Assembly: GCF_016653315.1 (NCBI RefSeq)
Contig: NZ_NHSH01000064.1
Coordinates: 1-64,000 of the forward strand
DNA from: Halochromatium roseum
GTDB taxonomy: Bacteria; Pseudomonadota; Gammaproteobacteria; Chromatiales; Chromatiaceae
Length of the DNA stretch: 64,000 nucleotides
Reading direction: 5' to 3'
Shown: positions 8,540 to 21,338 of the stretch, piece by piece
Numbering within the stretch: position 1 is the stretch's first letter
Layout: every line of letters begins with the position of its first letter
Notes under the pieces: model-generated
The model's input: only the letters and a program-made list of their open reading frames with translations
What the model was told of the DNA's origin: nothing
Database searches by the model: none
Translations under genes and position numbers: made by a program

Positions 8540-8573
8540 AGCATTGATGCACTCCACACCGAACATCAATGCT
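8540..8573. promoter_or_regulatory. Inverted repeat in the divergent kinase/SulP promoter region
   Basis: Perfect 10-bp arms AGCATTGATG (8540-8549) and CATCAATGCT (8564-8573) with a 14-bp spacer, between the kinase start (8474) and the SulP start (8650). The right arm ends 19 bp before a TAGAAT (8593-8598) that could be a -10 element for SulP. It looks like a dimeric regulator site; which protein binds is not known. Confidence 0.5.
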
Positions 8574-8649
8574 CAATAGGGGACGGGCAGGCTAGAATAG
8601 CCCCTCAGAAAAGCCGGTAAAGCCGACCTATCGAGTTTCGAGACGCCCT

Positions 8650-10794
8650 ATGCGCCCTGCCCCCATGCTGAAGACTGTCTTTCCGTTCCTGAACTGGTTC
8701 CCGCTCTCTGGCGACCGACTGCGCGGCGATCTGATCGCTGGCATCACCGTCGCGTTGGTCCTGGTACCGCAGAGTATGGCCTACGCCCAGCTCGCCGGAC
8801 TGCCGGTGGTCTACGGGCTCTATGCCTCGTTCATGCCGGTGATCATCGCCTCGCTCTGGGGCTCACTGCCGCAGCTGCATACCGGCCCGGTGGCGATGCT
8901 GTCGCTGATGTCGGCGGCGGCGGTGCTACCGCTGGCGGCGCTTGGCAGCGAGGACTTCATCGTGCTCTCGGTGATGCTGGCGCTGATGGTCGGCGTGCTG
9001 CGCCTCGCGCTCGGACTGCTGCGCATGGGCATCCTGGTCAATTTTCTGTCCAGTCCCGTCATCGTCGGCTTCACCAATGCCGCGGCGCTGATCATCGGCC
9101 TGTCGCAACTGAGCAAGATTCTCAACGTGCCCTTCCCGCGCACCGACAACTTCGTGCTCGACCTCTGGACCGTGATCGTGCAGTTACCGCAGACCCATCT
9201 GCCGACGCTGCTGTTCGCCGCCGCGACCTTCGTCATCATCATCGGCGCGCGCCGGGTGATGCCGAAGATCCCCGGGGTGCTGCTGGCGGTGGTGTTGCTG
9301 ACGCTGTTGAGCTGGTGGATCGGCTTCGAGCGCAACCAGTCGGTTCCCCTCGACGCCATCCAAGACCAAGAGGCGCGCACCCTGGCGGCGGGCTTCGCCT
9401 CAACCGCACGCGCGATCGACTCGCTCGGCACCACCACCGCCCGCATCAATCAAGACATGCGCGAGCTGATCAGCGCCGATGACGCAGACCGGTTCGCCGA
9501 GGTGGCACTGCTGGAAGCCGATCTCCGCGTGCTGACCCGCGAGATGAATCAGCGCAAGCTGGCCAACAACGAGCGCCAGGTCGCGCTGCACAACCTGCGC
9601 TTCGAGCATGTGCTGACCGAGGATGGCCGTGATCTGTTCTACCGCCACGGCACCGTACCCGCCGATGCCCAGGCCGACGGCCATACCTGGCGCATCAACA
9701 AGGTCGATGGCGATCAGATCAAGATGATGGGCGGCGGTGCGGTGGTCGGCGCCATCCCAGCGGGCTTGCCCAGCTTCCAGGTACCGGAGATGCGCATGGA
9801 CTTCTTCTGGACCCTGTTCCCCTCGGCGCTGGTCATGGCGCTGATCGGCTTCATGGAGGCGACCTCGATCTCCAAGGCCATCGCCGCGCAGACCCGTGAG
9901 CGCGTCGATACCAGCAAGGAGCTGGTCGGTCAGGGCCTGGCCAACATCGTCGGCAGCTTCTTCAGCTCTTATACCGTCAGCGGCTCCTTCTCGCGCTCGG
10001 CGGTCGCGGCCAAGAACGGCGCCAAGACCGGTCTGTTCGCGATCATCAGTGCCATCGCCGTGATGTTGGTGCTGCTGTTCCTGACACCGCTGCTCTACCA
10101 TCTGCCGCAGGCGGTGCTGGCGGTGATCGTGATGATGGCGGTGTTCGGACTGATCAACATCCGCTCACTGGTGCGCGCCTGGAAGATCGAGCGTCAGGAG
10201 GCCCTCGTTGGCCTGATCACCTTCATCGCCACCCTGGCCATGGCGCCGCAGCTCGCCAACGGCATCCTGCTCGGCGCCGGACTCGCCATCGTGCTGTTCC
10301 TGGTCCGCACCATGCAGCCGCGCACCGACATCCTTGGCCGCCGGCCTGACGGCAGCCTGGCTGGCGTCAGCACCAATGAGGTCGAGCCGCTCGGCAATCG
10401 CTTCATCGTCGTGCGCTTCGATGGCTCGCTCAACTTTGTCAATGCCTCACGCTTCGAGGATGTCTTGCTTGAGGCGCGCGCCAAAAACCCCCAGGCACGC
10501 GCAGTCTTGATCGATGGCAGCGGCATCAACGACATCGATGTCACCGGCGAGGAGCGCTTGCGTGATGTGATCGAGACCTTCCGCGACAACGGGGTTGAGC
10601 TCTACTTCTCGAGCCTCAAGTCTCAGGTCTACGAGACGCTAAGCCGCGGCAAACTCTTCAATCTGCTCGATGAGACCCACTTCATACGCACCAAGCGGAC
10701 CGCCATCGACTTCATGGAGGAGACCTTTGATACCGGTGAAGCACCGCGGCCAGCGCCTCCAGCGGTTGGACCGAGCACGCCGGTGCTAGGCTAG
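8650..10794 (+). CDS. SulP-family anion transporter with STAS domain and a large central insert
   Basis: 714 residues. A SulP membrane domain starts with the family signature (DLIAGITVALVLVPQSMAYA, about 27-46) and resumes with IPAGLPSF and a long helix bundle; a cytoplasmic STAS domain follows (about 580-680, IDGSGINDIDVTG). Substrates of the family are sulfate, bicarbonate, chloride or carboxylates; this copy cannot be assigned. Unusual is a hydrophilic, partly coiled-coil insert of about 130 residues (228-362) between membrane segments, which accounts for the excess over the usual 550-600 residues. A Pro/Ala-rich tail ends the protein. ATG 8665 (six codons in) is an alternative start. Confidence 0.9.
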   Translation: MRPAPMLKTVFPFLNWFPLSGDRLRGDLIAGITVALVLVPQSMAYAQLAGLPVVYGLYASFMPVIIASLWGSLPQLHTGPVAMLSLMSAAAVLPLAALGSEDFIVLSVMLALMVGVLRLALGLLRMGILVNFLSSPVIVGFTNAAALIIGLSQLSKILNVPFPRTDNFVLDLWTVIVQLPQTHLPTLLFAAATFVIIIGARRVMPKIPGVLLAVVLLTLLSWWIGFERNQSVPLDAIQDQEARTLAAGFASTARAIDSLGTTTARINQDMRELISADDADRFAEVALLEADLRVLTREMNQRKLANNERQVALHNLRFEHVLTEDGRDLFYRHGTVPADAQADGHTWRINKVDGDQIKMMGGGAVVGAIPAGLPSFQVPEMRMDFFWTLFPSALVMALIGFMEATSISKAIAAQTRERVDTSKELVGQGLANIVGSFFSSYTVSGSFSRSAVAAKNGAKTGLFAIISAIAVMLVLLFLTPLLYHLPQAVLAVIVMMAVFGLINIRSLVRAWKIERQEALVGLITFIATLAMAPQLANGILLGAGLAIVLFLVRTMQPRTDILGRRPDGSLAGVSTNEVEPLGNRFIVVRFDGSLNFVNASRFEDVLLEARAKNPQARAVLIDGSGINDIDVTGEERLRDVIETFRDNGVELYFSSLKSQVYETLSRGKLFNLLDETHFIRTKRTAIDFMEETFDTGEAPRPAPPAVGPSTPVLG

Positions 10795-10801
10795 GCCAGC
10801 G

Positions 10802-11176
10802 ATGAAATTCTCCGAATTCGAGACCGACGTGGGGCCACTGATCGAGGCCCATGAGCCAGGCCAAGTTCGGATTCAAGGCCAGCACTATAGCGGCACGCTC
10901 GCGCTCACCGCTGGGCGTATCCTGACCGATTGGGGGCCGGCCCAGTTCGAGCAGCTCGCAGCAGCGCACTTCGAGGCCATTGCCGCGTTGGCGCCGCAGG
11001 TCGTGGTGCTTGGTACCGGCGCGCGCCAGCGCTTCCCAGACCCGGCCCTCTATGCCTGCCTGCTCGCGCAAGGCATTGGTATTGAGATCATGGACACCGG
11101 CGCCGCCTGCCGTACCTACAACATCCTCGCGGGTGAGGGCCGGCGCGTGGTTGCCGCCCTGATCAGCGACGCCTGA
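10802..11176 (+). CDS. Mth938-like (DUF498) domain protein
   Basis: 124 residues, the usual size of stand-alone Mth938/NDUFAF3-like proteins. The central TGARQRFP and the C-terminal IEIMDTGAACRTYNIL are characteristic. It starts 8 bp after the SulP stop and is likely co-transcribed. The mitochondrial relative NDUFAF3 assists complex I assembly; the bacterial role is unknown. Confidence 0.85.
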   Translation: MKFSEFETDVGPLIEAHEPGQVRIQGQHYSGTLALTAGRILTDWGPAQFEQLAAAHFEAIAALAPQVVVLGTGARQRFPDPALYACLLAQGIGIEIMDTGAACRTYNILAGEGRRVVAALISDA

Positions 11177-11224
11177 GCCAGCAATGAGCGCATGGGCCAA
11201 GATCAAAGGCCTGAGCAAACGCGA

Positions 11225-11262
11225 AACACATGAGTCACCGCTAAACAGATGAGCCATCGCTA
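11225..11262. repeat. Two 19-bp tandem repeats just before a start codon
   Basis: Two adjacent 19-bp copies (11225-11243 and 11244-11262) with three differences, ending directly at the ATG of the next gene. They occupy the place of the ribosome-binding site, which is otherwise unrecognisable. Confidence 0.7.
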
Positions 11263-11976
11263 ATGGACCGCAAGATCCTGCTCTCGGTGCTGACCGGCGC
11301 CCTCCTCGCCTTCATCGGCATCTGGATGCTGCTGTCCGCCTTCCCGGATGAGCGCGCCGGGATTCGGCTCTATCCCTGGGATGTCAGCCGCGCGCCGAAC
11401 GGTCAGCTGCAGGCGTTTGGTCTGACGCTCGGCGAGAGCACCCTGACTGATCTGCGCGCGCTGCTCGGCGAAGATGGCAAGCTCAATCTGTTTGCCGAGA
11501 CCAGGCGCGACGCCCCCGACACCGATTTCACCGTCGAGGCCTACTTCGACAACATCCTGCTCAGCAATCTGAAGGCCGATTGGGTGGTCTCGCTCGCGGT
11601 CCCGCAGGATCAGCTCGCTGGCATGTACGACCGTGGTCTTCGCGCAAGCAAGCTCTCCAGCGGCAGCCGCAAGGTCGTGCTCGACCCCGAGGATGCCGCA
11701 CCGCTCGCCGAGGCGCCGATCCGCTCGATCACCTATCTCCCCTGGAAGAGCCTCCGCCCGGAGGATATTGTCGGCCGTTTCGGCGAGCCCGAGCGCCAGC
11801 TCACCGAGAAGCGCGGCGTGGTGCACTGGCTCTATCCGGATCAGGGTCTTGATATCGCGCGCGATACTGACGGCGGCGTGGTCATTCAGTATCTGAACCC
11901 AGCAGACTTCGAGCGTGCGCTCAAACCGCTACTCAATGCAGACGACAGCGCAAACCCCGACGGGTTCACGCCCTAG
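11263..11976 (+). CDS. Membrane-anchored hypothetical protein
   Basis: 237 residues with one N-terminal transmembrane helix (about 5-25) and a periplasmic remainder. Two stretches, LGESTLTDLRALLGE and RPEDIVGRFGEPE...HWLYPDQGLDI, resemble the turn-helix and strand pattern of BamE/SmpA-like domains, but this is a weak resemblance. It is 86 bp after the Mth938-like gene on the same strand. No family is recognised with confidence. Confidence 0.7.
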   Translation: MDRKILLSVLTGALLAFIGIWMLLSAFPDERAGIRLYPWDVSRAPNGQLQAFGLTLGESTLTDLRALLGEDGKLNLFAETRRDAPDTDFTVEAYFDNILLSNLKADWVVSLAVPQDQLAGMYDRGLRASKLSSGSRKVVLDPEDAAPLAEAPIRSITYLPWKSLRPEDIVGRFGEPERQLTEKRGVVHWLYPDQGLDIARDTDGGVVIQYLNPADFERALKPLLNADDSANPDGFTP

Positions 11977-12124
11977 CGCTCACGCACCAACGCGATGCCA
12001 CACCAGATCTATCGTCATTAGCCCTGACTCGCGGACCAGCGGCTCTATGCTCTGCCGTTCTCCTCCAGTCATTTCTGTCCGGTGGATTAGTTCAGATGGC
12101 TATAGTGCGGCCAACCCCAGACAC

Positions 12125-12484
12125 TCAAGCAGCATCGCGAATCCCGGCGTGGATCAGGATCTCGTCATAAGGGGTTGACAAGGCACCCTGCTGATCTCGC
12201 TCCAAGAGTCCGAGATCAGCAAGCTCGGCCACATCCGCTTGCAGATCGCTGCCATCCCAATTCAAGGCCTGCGCAAGTTGCCGAAGGCTTAACCCCTCAT
12301 GTGCTGCAACATAACGCAGCAGCTCCAGCCGCTGCTCGGTAATCGCCAAAAACAGCTCTCGCAGGCTGCCGAAGGCAAGCCTGGGCGTCATGTCACGGGA
12401 AGAAGATTGCGCTGCAGTCCAAGTCTTGGCGAACTCGCCAAGCGCGGCTTCTGGCGAGAGTACGCTGATCTCGATCGTCTTCAT
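12125..12484 (-). CDS. Antitoxin of a TumE/TumA-type pair (MarR-like HTH)
   Basis: 119 residues from an ATG that overlaps the toxin stop as ATGA; four more upstream codons are possible. The C-terminal two thirds form a winged helix-turn-helix (LSLRQLAQALNWDGSDLQADVAEL), as in the HVO_A0114/MarR-like regulators that accompany DUF6516 toxins. It probably neutralises the toxin and represses the operon. Toxin first, antitoxin second is the usual order of this pair. Confidence 0.75.
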   Translation of the reverse strand: MKTIEISVLSPEAALGEFAKTWTAAQSSSRDMTPRLAFGSLRELFLAITEQRLELLRYVAAHEGLSLRQLAQALNWDGSDLQADVAELADLGLLERDQQGALSTPYDEILIHAGIRDAA

Positions 12485-12771
12485 GTCCACCTCCAAGCTG
12501 CGAGCCTAGCGCAATCCGCACGAAAGTCAGCAAGAAGTTGCTCCACGGATGAAAACGGATAAGGCTCTTCTTGATCTCCGTCGTGACGATGATCGCCCTT
12601 GCCCAACTCATTGTCATAGCGCACCAGACACTGCCCAGGAACGCCGCAAAACAGCCGGTATTTGAGTCCATGTGGCCGCTCCCTGGTTGCTGCAGGAAGC
12701 GCCCAGATCACCATCTCGCAGATGGTCTCGCCCTGACGGGCCTTGTAGCGGAAGAGCTGGCGCGCTTTCAT
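12481..12771 (-). CDS. TumE-type toxin (DUF6516 family)
   Basis: 96 residues. The diagnostic segment RYDNELGKGDHRH (about 51-63) followed by PYPFSSVEQLLADF matches the DUF6516 / toxin-antitoxin system TumE family. It overlaps its antitoxin by 4 bp and ends shortly after it. The gene lies 4 bp downstream of rimI on the same strand, so the pair sits at the end of a housekeeping transcript. The molecular target of the toxin is not evident from sequence. Confidence 0.75.
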   Translation of the reverse strand: MKARQLFRYKARQGETICEMVIWALPAATRERPHGLKYRLFCGVPGQCLVRYDNELGKGDHRHDGDQEEPYPFSSVEQLLADFRADCARLAAWRWT

Positions 12772-12775
12772 CGAA

Positions 12776-13267
12776 TCATAAGGCCCGCGCCATCAGCACC
12801 GCGTCTTCGCGACTGGAGCGACCTGAAGTGGCGCTCGCTTCAGCAGCCGGATAATAGCCCTTGCGCAGACCGATCTCATCGAACCCCTCGGCCTGATAGA
12901 GCCGGATCGCGCCCCGGTTCGATGCCCGTACCTCGAGAAAGGCCGTGTCTGCCTCGCGCTGACGCGCCAGCGCGAGCACGCGCCGCAGCAGTTGCCGTCC
13001 AAGACCACGGCCTTGGTGGCTCGGCGCCACACAGAGATTGAGGATGTGGCACTCGCCCGCGGCCACCGACATCACCGCATGCCCGATCAAGCGTCCCGCC
13101 CGATCGGCAACCAGACAGTAATAGCTCGCACGCAAACAGTCGCGAAAGATGCCCTCGGTCCAGGGCACCGCATAGGCCGCGCACTCAACTTGCATGACCT
13201 CGCTGAGATCAGCCTCGGTCATGCGCCGCAAGGCAATCGCGCGCGCCGGTGTCAGGGGGACGGTCAT
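12776..13267 (-). CDS. rimI: Ribosomal protein bS18-alanine N-acetyltransferase
   Basis: 163 residues, single GNAT domain. Acetyl-CoA-binding motif QGRGLGRQLL and the RimI signature FLEVRASNRGAIRLYQAEGF are clear, followed by the RKGYY segment and EDAVLMAR near the end. It acetylates the N-terminal alanine of ribosomal protein S18; RimI is also close in sequence to other GNATs, so substrate is by family. The start MTVPL is chosen because the upstream extension has no homologous look. The TumE toxin gene follows after 4 bp. Confidence 0.88.
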   Translation of the reverse strand: MTVPLTPARAIALRRMTEADLSEVMQVECAAYAVPWTEGIFRDCLRASYYCLVADRAGRLIGHAVMSVAAGECHILNLCVAPSHQGRGLGRQLLRRVLALARQREADTAFLEVRASNRGAIRLYQAEGFDEIGLRKGYYPAAEASATSGRSSREDAVLMARAL

Positions 13268-13673
13268 TGGCCGATTATAGCCCGCTGCGTGTTCGCCAAC
13301 AGCCCGAGGCCAACCCCGTCTGGCGCCAGAAACCACGGATGATCGACACCTAAAACCCTACTGCCAAGATGTTAAGCAATAATCAGATTTGACCTAAACC
13401 GAAAGGGACAGAGAGCATCCTTGAGCACGTCAGGAGTAACCGACTCAATTTCCTGACCCGGATCATGCGCGAGGTGATTTCCTTGTTGTTCTTGGACCGA
13501 GATCAGCCGGCGCAGGCAAGAATCTCGTTATAGTTTCGCCGAGTTCTCCACCTCCGACCGAGCCGGTGTCCAGGTTGCCCGGGAGACATCGCCGATGTCG
13601 CCTCGGAAACCGCGCCGGCGGCTCATAGGCCCTCGGTCGGAGCACCCATCACCCAATCCAACGTGGTAACACG
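13268..13673. other. Intergenic stretch before nifJ
   Basis: No gene supported. It must hold the divergent promoters of rimI and nifJ. TTGACC (about 13388) resembles a -35 box but no convincing -10 lies at the right distance. The nifJ ribosome-binding site is weak. Confidence 0.5.
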
Positions 13674-17264
<3,591 letters not shown>

Positions 17265-17352
17265 GACCTTAAACGCCGACAGCGCTCGCGAGGGGCTATG
17301 GCACACTCGCGAGCGCGCTCGCCCGACTACGACCTTCGCCCCGGAGATCCCC

Positions 17353-18369
17353 ATGGACCTGACCACCAACTACCTTGGCTTCGAGCTCAAGAACCCGATC
17401 GTTCCCTCTTCATCGCCGCTGTCCAAGAGCATCGCGCAAGCGAAAGAGCTCGAGGATCAGGGCGCCTCGGCGCTGATCATGTACTCGCTGTTCGAGGAGG
17501 CCGTGACCACCGAGACCGAGACCATGAACCGCTTCCTGCACCAGCAGGACACTGGCTTCGCTGAGATCGGCGAGGGCTTCATCCCGGACTGGAATGACTT
17601 CAGTACCGGGCTCGACAACTACCTGGACAATGTTCGCAAGCTCAAGGAAGCGCTCGATATCCCGATCATCGCCAGCCTCAACGGCGTCACCCCGGGCGGC
17701 TGGATCGCGCACGCCAAGGAGCTCGAGCAGGCTGGTGCCGACGCGCTCGAGCTCAACGTCTACTATGTCGCCGCCGATATCAGCCTCGATGGCAGCCAGG
17801 TCGAGGAGCGCTATCTCGAGATCCTGCGGCTGCTCAAGAGCCAGATCAGCATCCCGATCAACATGAAGCTCTCGCCGAGCTTCAGCTCGGTCGGCAACAT
17901 GGTGCGACGTCTGGCCGAGGCCGGCGCCGATGGCGTCTCGCTGTTCAACCGCTTCTATCAGCCCGACATCAATATCGACAGCCTGCGTCTGCAGCCGAGC
18001 CTGCATCCCTCGACCTCGGCCGAGGCGCTGCTGGCCATGCGCTGGATCGCGATCCTCTACGGTCGTATCGATGGGCTTTCGATCGGTGCCACTGGCGGCA
18101 TCCATACCGCCGAGGATGCCATCAAGCTGCTGCTCGCCGGTACCGATGCGGTCCATCTGTGCAGTACCTTGCTCAAGAATGGCGCCCCGCAGATCGCGCG
18201 TATCCTGGAAGGGATCACGCACTGGATGGAAGAGCAGAGCTTCGAGTCGATTGCCGATGTTCGCGGTCGTGTCAGCGCGCTTGCGGTACCGAATCCGGCG
18301 GACTTCGAGCGCGCCAACTACGTCAACATCATCGACAGCTATAGCTTCTCGCCTGGCGTGCTGGTCTAG
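17353..18369 (+). CDS. Dihydroorotate-dehydrogenase-like flavoprotein
   Basis: 338 residues, TIM-barrel of the class 1 DHOD / PreA-like type. It opens with TTNYLGFELKNPIVPSSSPL, has the SLNGVTPGGW and ELNVYYVAADIS segments, and a C-terminal FMN phosphate-binding region (IGATGGIHTAEDAIKLLLAGTDAV). Proteins of this subgroup often sit next to nifJ, as here (88 bp), and are usually annotated only as DHOD-like, because true PyrD is elsewhere. A redox role linked to ferredoxin or flavodoxin is inference. ATG 17353 is chosen; an upstream in-frame start would overlap nifJ. Confidence 0.88.
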   Translation: MDLTTNYLGFELKNPIVPSSSPLSKSIAQAKELEDQGASALIMYSLFEEAVTTETETMNRFLHQQDTGFAEIGEGFIPDWNDFSTGLDNYLDNVRKLKEALDIPIIASLNGVTPGGWIAHAKELEQAGADALELNVYYVAADISLDGSQVEERYLEILRLLKSQISIPINMKLSPSFSSVGNMVRRLAEAGADGVSLFNRFYQPDINIDSLRLQPSLHPSTSAEALLAMRWIAILYGRIDGLSIGATGGIHTAEDAIKLLLAGTDAVHLCSTLLKNGAPQIARILEGITHWMEEQSFESIADVRGRVSALAVPNPADFERANYVNIIDSYSFSPGVLV

Positions 18370-18381
18370 CCGACCAGAAGC

Positions 18382-19815
18382 CTAGGCTCGCGCTGGTCTT
18401 GCCAGCGCGAGCAAGGCGCTGAGGGTCGTCACGCCGATCAAGGCCAGGGCCGCCAGTGGCGCCGAGACCGGAGCGGATAATGACGCGGCCAACGGCCAGC
18501 CTGAGGGCGCGATCATCGCGCCACCAGCCATCAGCAGGGCCCACCCGGCTGCCAGCAGGCTCAGCGATAACGGCCGGCTTGGTCCAATCACCTGCAACGT
18601 CTCAGTGCCATGCCGCGCGCAGAGCAACTGGCCCATGAGTCCGCCAAAAAGGCCACAGGCGGCGATCATGAAGCCGTTTTCGCGGTCGAACGCCAACACC
18701 CCAGCCATGCCTAGTAGCGCATCGGCAAACAACAGCACCGCAAACCCGTTCAGCATCCAGTCAAGCCAGGATTGTCGCGCCCAGCGCCGCGCGCCCTGCA
18801 CCAGCAGTGCCGCCAGCGCCAGCCCGGCCTGGCACAAGGCCAGCGCCATCGCCAGTGCACGCGCCTCGGTCTCGGCTACCGGCATCAGTGCGCCAAGCTC
18901 ACCACCGGAAACACTCAGCAACAGCAGCCAGAATCCACTGAGGGCGCTGATCGCATAACCGAGCAAGGCCTGCTGCCCGCCTTGCAGCATACCCAAGATG
19001 ACCGCCAGCCCCATGCTGGTCAGCGCCATCCAGGACAGCAGCGTTGCCGCATCACCCGACAATGCCCCCGGCGCCAGCAGCCGCAGCCAGGGCAGCAGGC
19101 CGGCAGCGAGTACGAAGCCGATCAGGATCGGGAGCAGCTCAACGGCCCTCCCCGAGAGCATCCGCGGCAGCCAGAGATGCAGGCCGAAGACCGCCGCCTT
19201 AGCGCCAAAGCCCAGCACGCTGAGCACAAGCAAGGCCAAGCTGCCGCCAATCGCGGCACTGGGTGCAACCGCCGGCGCCAGACTCAGCCCAATACCGCTC
19301 TTCACCAGCAGCAACAGCAGCTCAAACAACAGCAGATCGCTGAGCACCAACAACACCACGAAGGCACGCGCGCCAGACTGCCGAGCGGCGAGGCCATAGA
19401 GCGCATAGCCGCTGACCGTCGAGGCGAGCAGGAACACCACCAGGTTGCCCGCCACCACCAAGCCAAGGCTACCGGTCATCGCCAACAAGAACAGCAACAC
19501 CGGCCCTCGGCGGCGCAGCCGTTCACCCGCGAGCCAGCCAGCGACCAGCCATAACAGCCCCAATAGCAGCAGAAACGGCCGCCCGATGGGGTCGATCATC
19601 AGGCTACTACCGAGCAGCAGCTCTGGCAGTAACAGCTCTGTCTGTGGCGCCAACAGCCCGGCCAGCAGGGCTGGTAGCATCGCCCAGGGCGCCAGCCGGC
19701 CAACGGCGCCAACCAGCCGCGGAAACGCCAGCAGGCCGGCTAAGGCCAAGGGCACCACCAGCACCAGCAACGGCGCCCACTGCCCTAGGGTCGCCAGGAG
19801 TGAGGCGACGTTCAT
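18382..19815 (-). CDS. Divergent MrpD/NuoM-like membrane subunit
   Basis: 477 residues, about 12-14 hydrophobic segments, last of the antiporter operon and joined to the previous gene by ATGA. The family's central motif is eroded: the histidine-tryptophan segment reads LHLWLPRMLSG, and the following APAPVSALL signature and lysine are absent. This suggests a structural or modified role rather than a canonical proton channel. The start MNVASL is set by the 4-bp overlap. Confidence 0.8.
   Translation of the reverse strand: MNVASLLATLGQWAPLLVLVVPLALAGLLAFPRLVGAVGRLAPWAMLPALLAGLLAPQTELLLPELLLGSSLMIDPIGRPFLLLLGLLWLVAGWLAGERLRRRGPVLLFLLAMTGSLGLVVAGNLVVFLLASTVSGYALYGLAARQSGARAFVVLLVLSDLLLFELLLLLVKSGIGLSLAPAVAPSAAIGGSLALLVLSVLGFGAKAAVFGLHLWLPRMLSGRAVELLPILIGFVLAAGLLPWLRLLAPGALSGDAATLLSWMALTSMGLAVILGMLQGGQQALLGYAISALSGFWLLLLSVSGGELGALMPVAETEARALAMALALCQAGLALAALLVQGARRWARQSWLDWMLNGFAVLLFADALLGMAGVLAFDRENGFMIAACGLFGGLMGQLLCARHGTETLQVIGPSRPLSLSLLAAGWALLMAGGAMIAPSGWPLAASLSAPVSAPLAALALIGVTTLSALLALARPARA
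18386..18412. terminator. Hairpin between convergent genes
   Basis: Perfect 11-bp stem GCTCGCGCTGG / CCAGCGCGAGC with a 5-nt loop, just after the DHOD-like stop and inside the last codons of the convergent MrpD-like gene. There is no T-run, so termination is uncertain; it could act on both strands. Confidence 0.4.
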
Positions 19816-21338
19816 GGCTGATAGAACTCGCGCTCGGCGATCAGCCGCGCCCATTCCAAAGGCGTAAAGGGCATCGACGCGAACAGGCCGATCAGCAGCG
19901 ACAGCGCGGCGGTGACCAACGGCGGCAACAGCAGCAGCCAGGCGGTCTCCTTGTTGCCGCCGAAATCACGCTCCTCCGGCCAGGCCTCAGGCGGCTCACA
20001 GAACCAGGCGCGATGCAGGATCGGCAGGAAATAGGCGGCATTTAGCAGGCTACTGCCAGCGAGCACGAACAAGGGCCAATGCAGACCGGCCTCGAGCCCG
20101 CCCAAGCCCAGATACCATTTACTGATGAAGCCGGCCACCGGCGGCAGCCCGATCATGCCGAACACGCCGATACTGAAGGCGAGCATGGTCCAGGGCATGC
20201 GCCGGCCGACACCATTCATCTCACTGACCTTGTGGATGCCCAGGGTCTCGGCGAGGTTGCCGGCGCAGAAGAACAGCGTGATCTTCATCACCCCCTGATG
20301 CACCAGATGCACCAGACCGCCGACCGTCGCCAAGGGGCCGACGATGGCGACCCCGAGCACGATGTAGGAGACCTGGCTGACCGTGGAGAAGGCCAAGCGC
20401 CGCTTGAGGTTGTCCTGAAACAGCGCGCGCACTGAGCCATAGAGGATGGTGAACGCCGCCACCAGCGCCAGCGGCTTGGTCACCCCCAGCTCGGCCGCGA
20501 CCTCGACGCCGAAGACATCATAGACGATCAGCACGATGCCAAAGGCGCCCGCCTTCACCACCGCCACCGCATGCAAAAGCGCGCTCACCGGCGCCGGCGC
20601 CACCATCGCCCGCGGCAGCCAGCTTTGCAAGGGCACCAGTGCCGCCTTGACGCCAACACCAATGATCAGCAGCACGAAGATGGCGATCAGCGACCAACGA
20701 TGGCGCTCAACCAGATCAGCGACGAAGCCCTGGGTGGTGAACGTCAGCGTGCCGGCAAGCGTATACAGCCAGACGGTACCGGCCAGCAACAGCGCACCGG
20801 CAATCACCGTATGAGCGAGATAGATCTGGCCGGCGCGGCGCGCCTCCTCGGTGCCACGATGGACCACCAGCGGATAGGTGGTCAGCGTCAGCAGCTCGAA
20901 GAAGATCAGAAAGGTGAGTAGATTGCCGGCCATCGCCACGCCAACGGTGGCGGTGACACAGAGGCTGAAGAAACCGAAGAAACGACTGCGATTCGGCGAA
21001 TCTTCCAGGTAGCCGATCGCATACAGCGTGGTCAGCAGCCAGAGTCCGGCCGAAAGCGACAAGAACAGCAACGACAGCGGCCGCACCCGCAACACCAGAT
21101 CTAGCCCCGGCAGCAGCGGCAGGCTGGCCGCGTACTGCTGCTGATGGAACACGCCCCAGAGCATGGCGCCGACCAACAGCAACTTGACCAGGGAGCCGGC
21201 GAGATTGAGCAGCGTGCGCGTCCAGTAACGCTGCTCGGCAAGAAAAAAGATGACCAGGCCCGGTAGCAGTGAGCTGGCCAACACCAGCAGCGGCAACCAG
21301 GCATTCGGTGGCAACGCGGCATCAATGGCTGGAATCAT
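19812..21338 (-). CDS. MrpD/NuoM-like proton-conducting antiporter subunit
   Basis: 508 residues, about 14 transmembrane helices. It retains WLPRAMVAPAPVSALLHAVAVVKAG, including the lysine of the proton path, but lacks the AH of the usual WLPxAH. A YAIGYL segment and GFISKWYL late motif also fit the family. It overlaps both neighbours by ATGA. Probable ion-translocating subunit of the membrane complex. The upstream extension of the frame overlaps the neighbour and is not coding. Confidence 0.88.
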   Translation of the reverse strand: MIPAIDAALPPNAWLPLLVLASSLLPGLVIFFLAEQRYWTRTLLNLAGSLVKLLLVGAMLWGVFHQQQYAASLPLLPGLDLVLRVRPLSLLFLSLSAGLWLLTTLYAIGYLEDSPNRSRFFGFFSLCVTATVGVAMAGNLLTFLIFFELLTLTTYPLVVHRGTEEARRAGQIYLAHTVIAGALLLAGTVWLYTLAGTLTFTTQGFVADLVERHRWSLIAIFVLLIIGVGVKAALVPLQSWLPRAMVAPAPVSALLHAVAVVKAGAFGIVLIVYDVFGVEVAAELGVTKPLALVAAFTILYGSVRALFQDNLKRRLAFSTVSQVSYIVLGVAIVGPLATVGGLVHLVHQGVMKITLFFCAGNLAETLGIHKVSEMNGVGRRMPWTMLAFSIGVFGMIGLPPVAGFISKWYLGLGGLEAGLHWPLFVLAGSSLLNAAYFLPILHRAWFCEPPEAWPEERDFGGNKETAWLLLLPPLVTAALSLLIGLFASMPFTPLEWARLIAEREFYQP

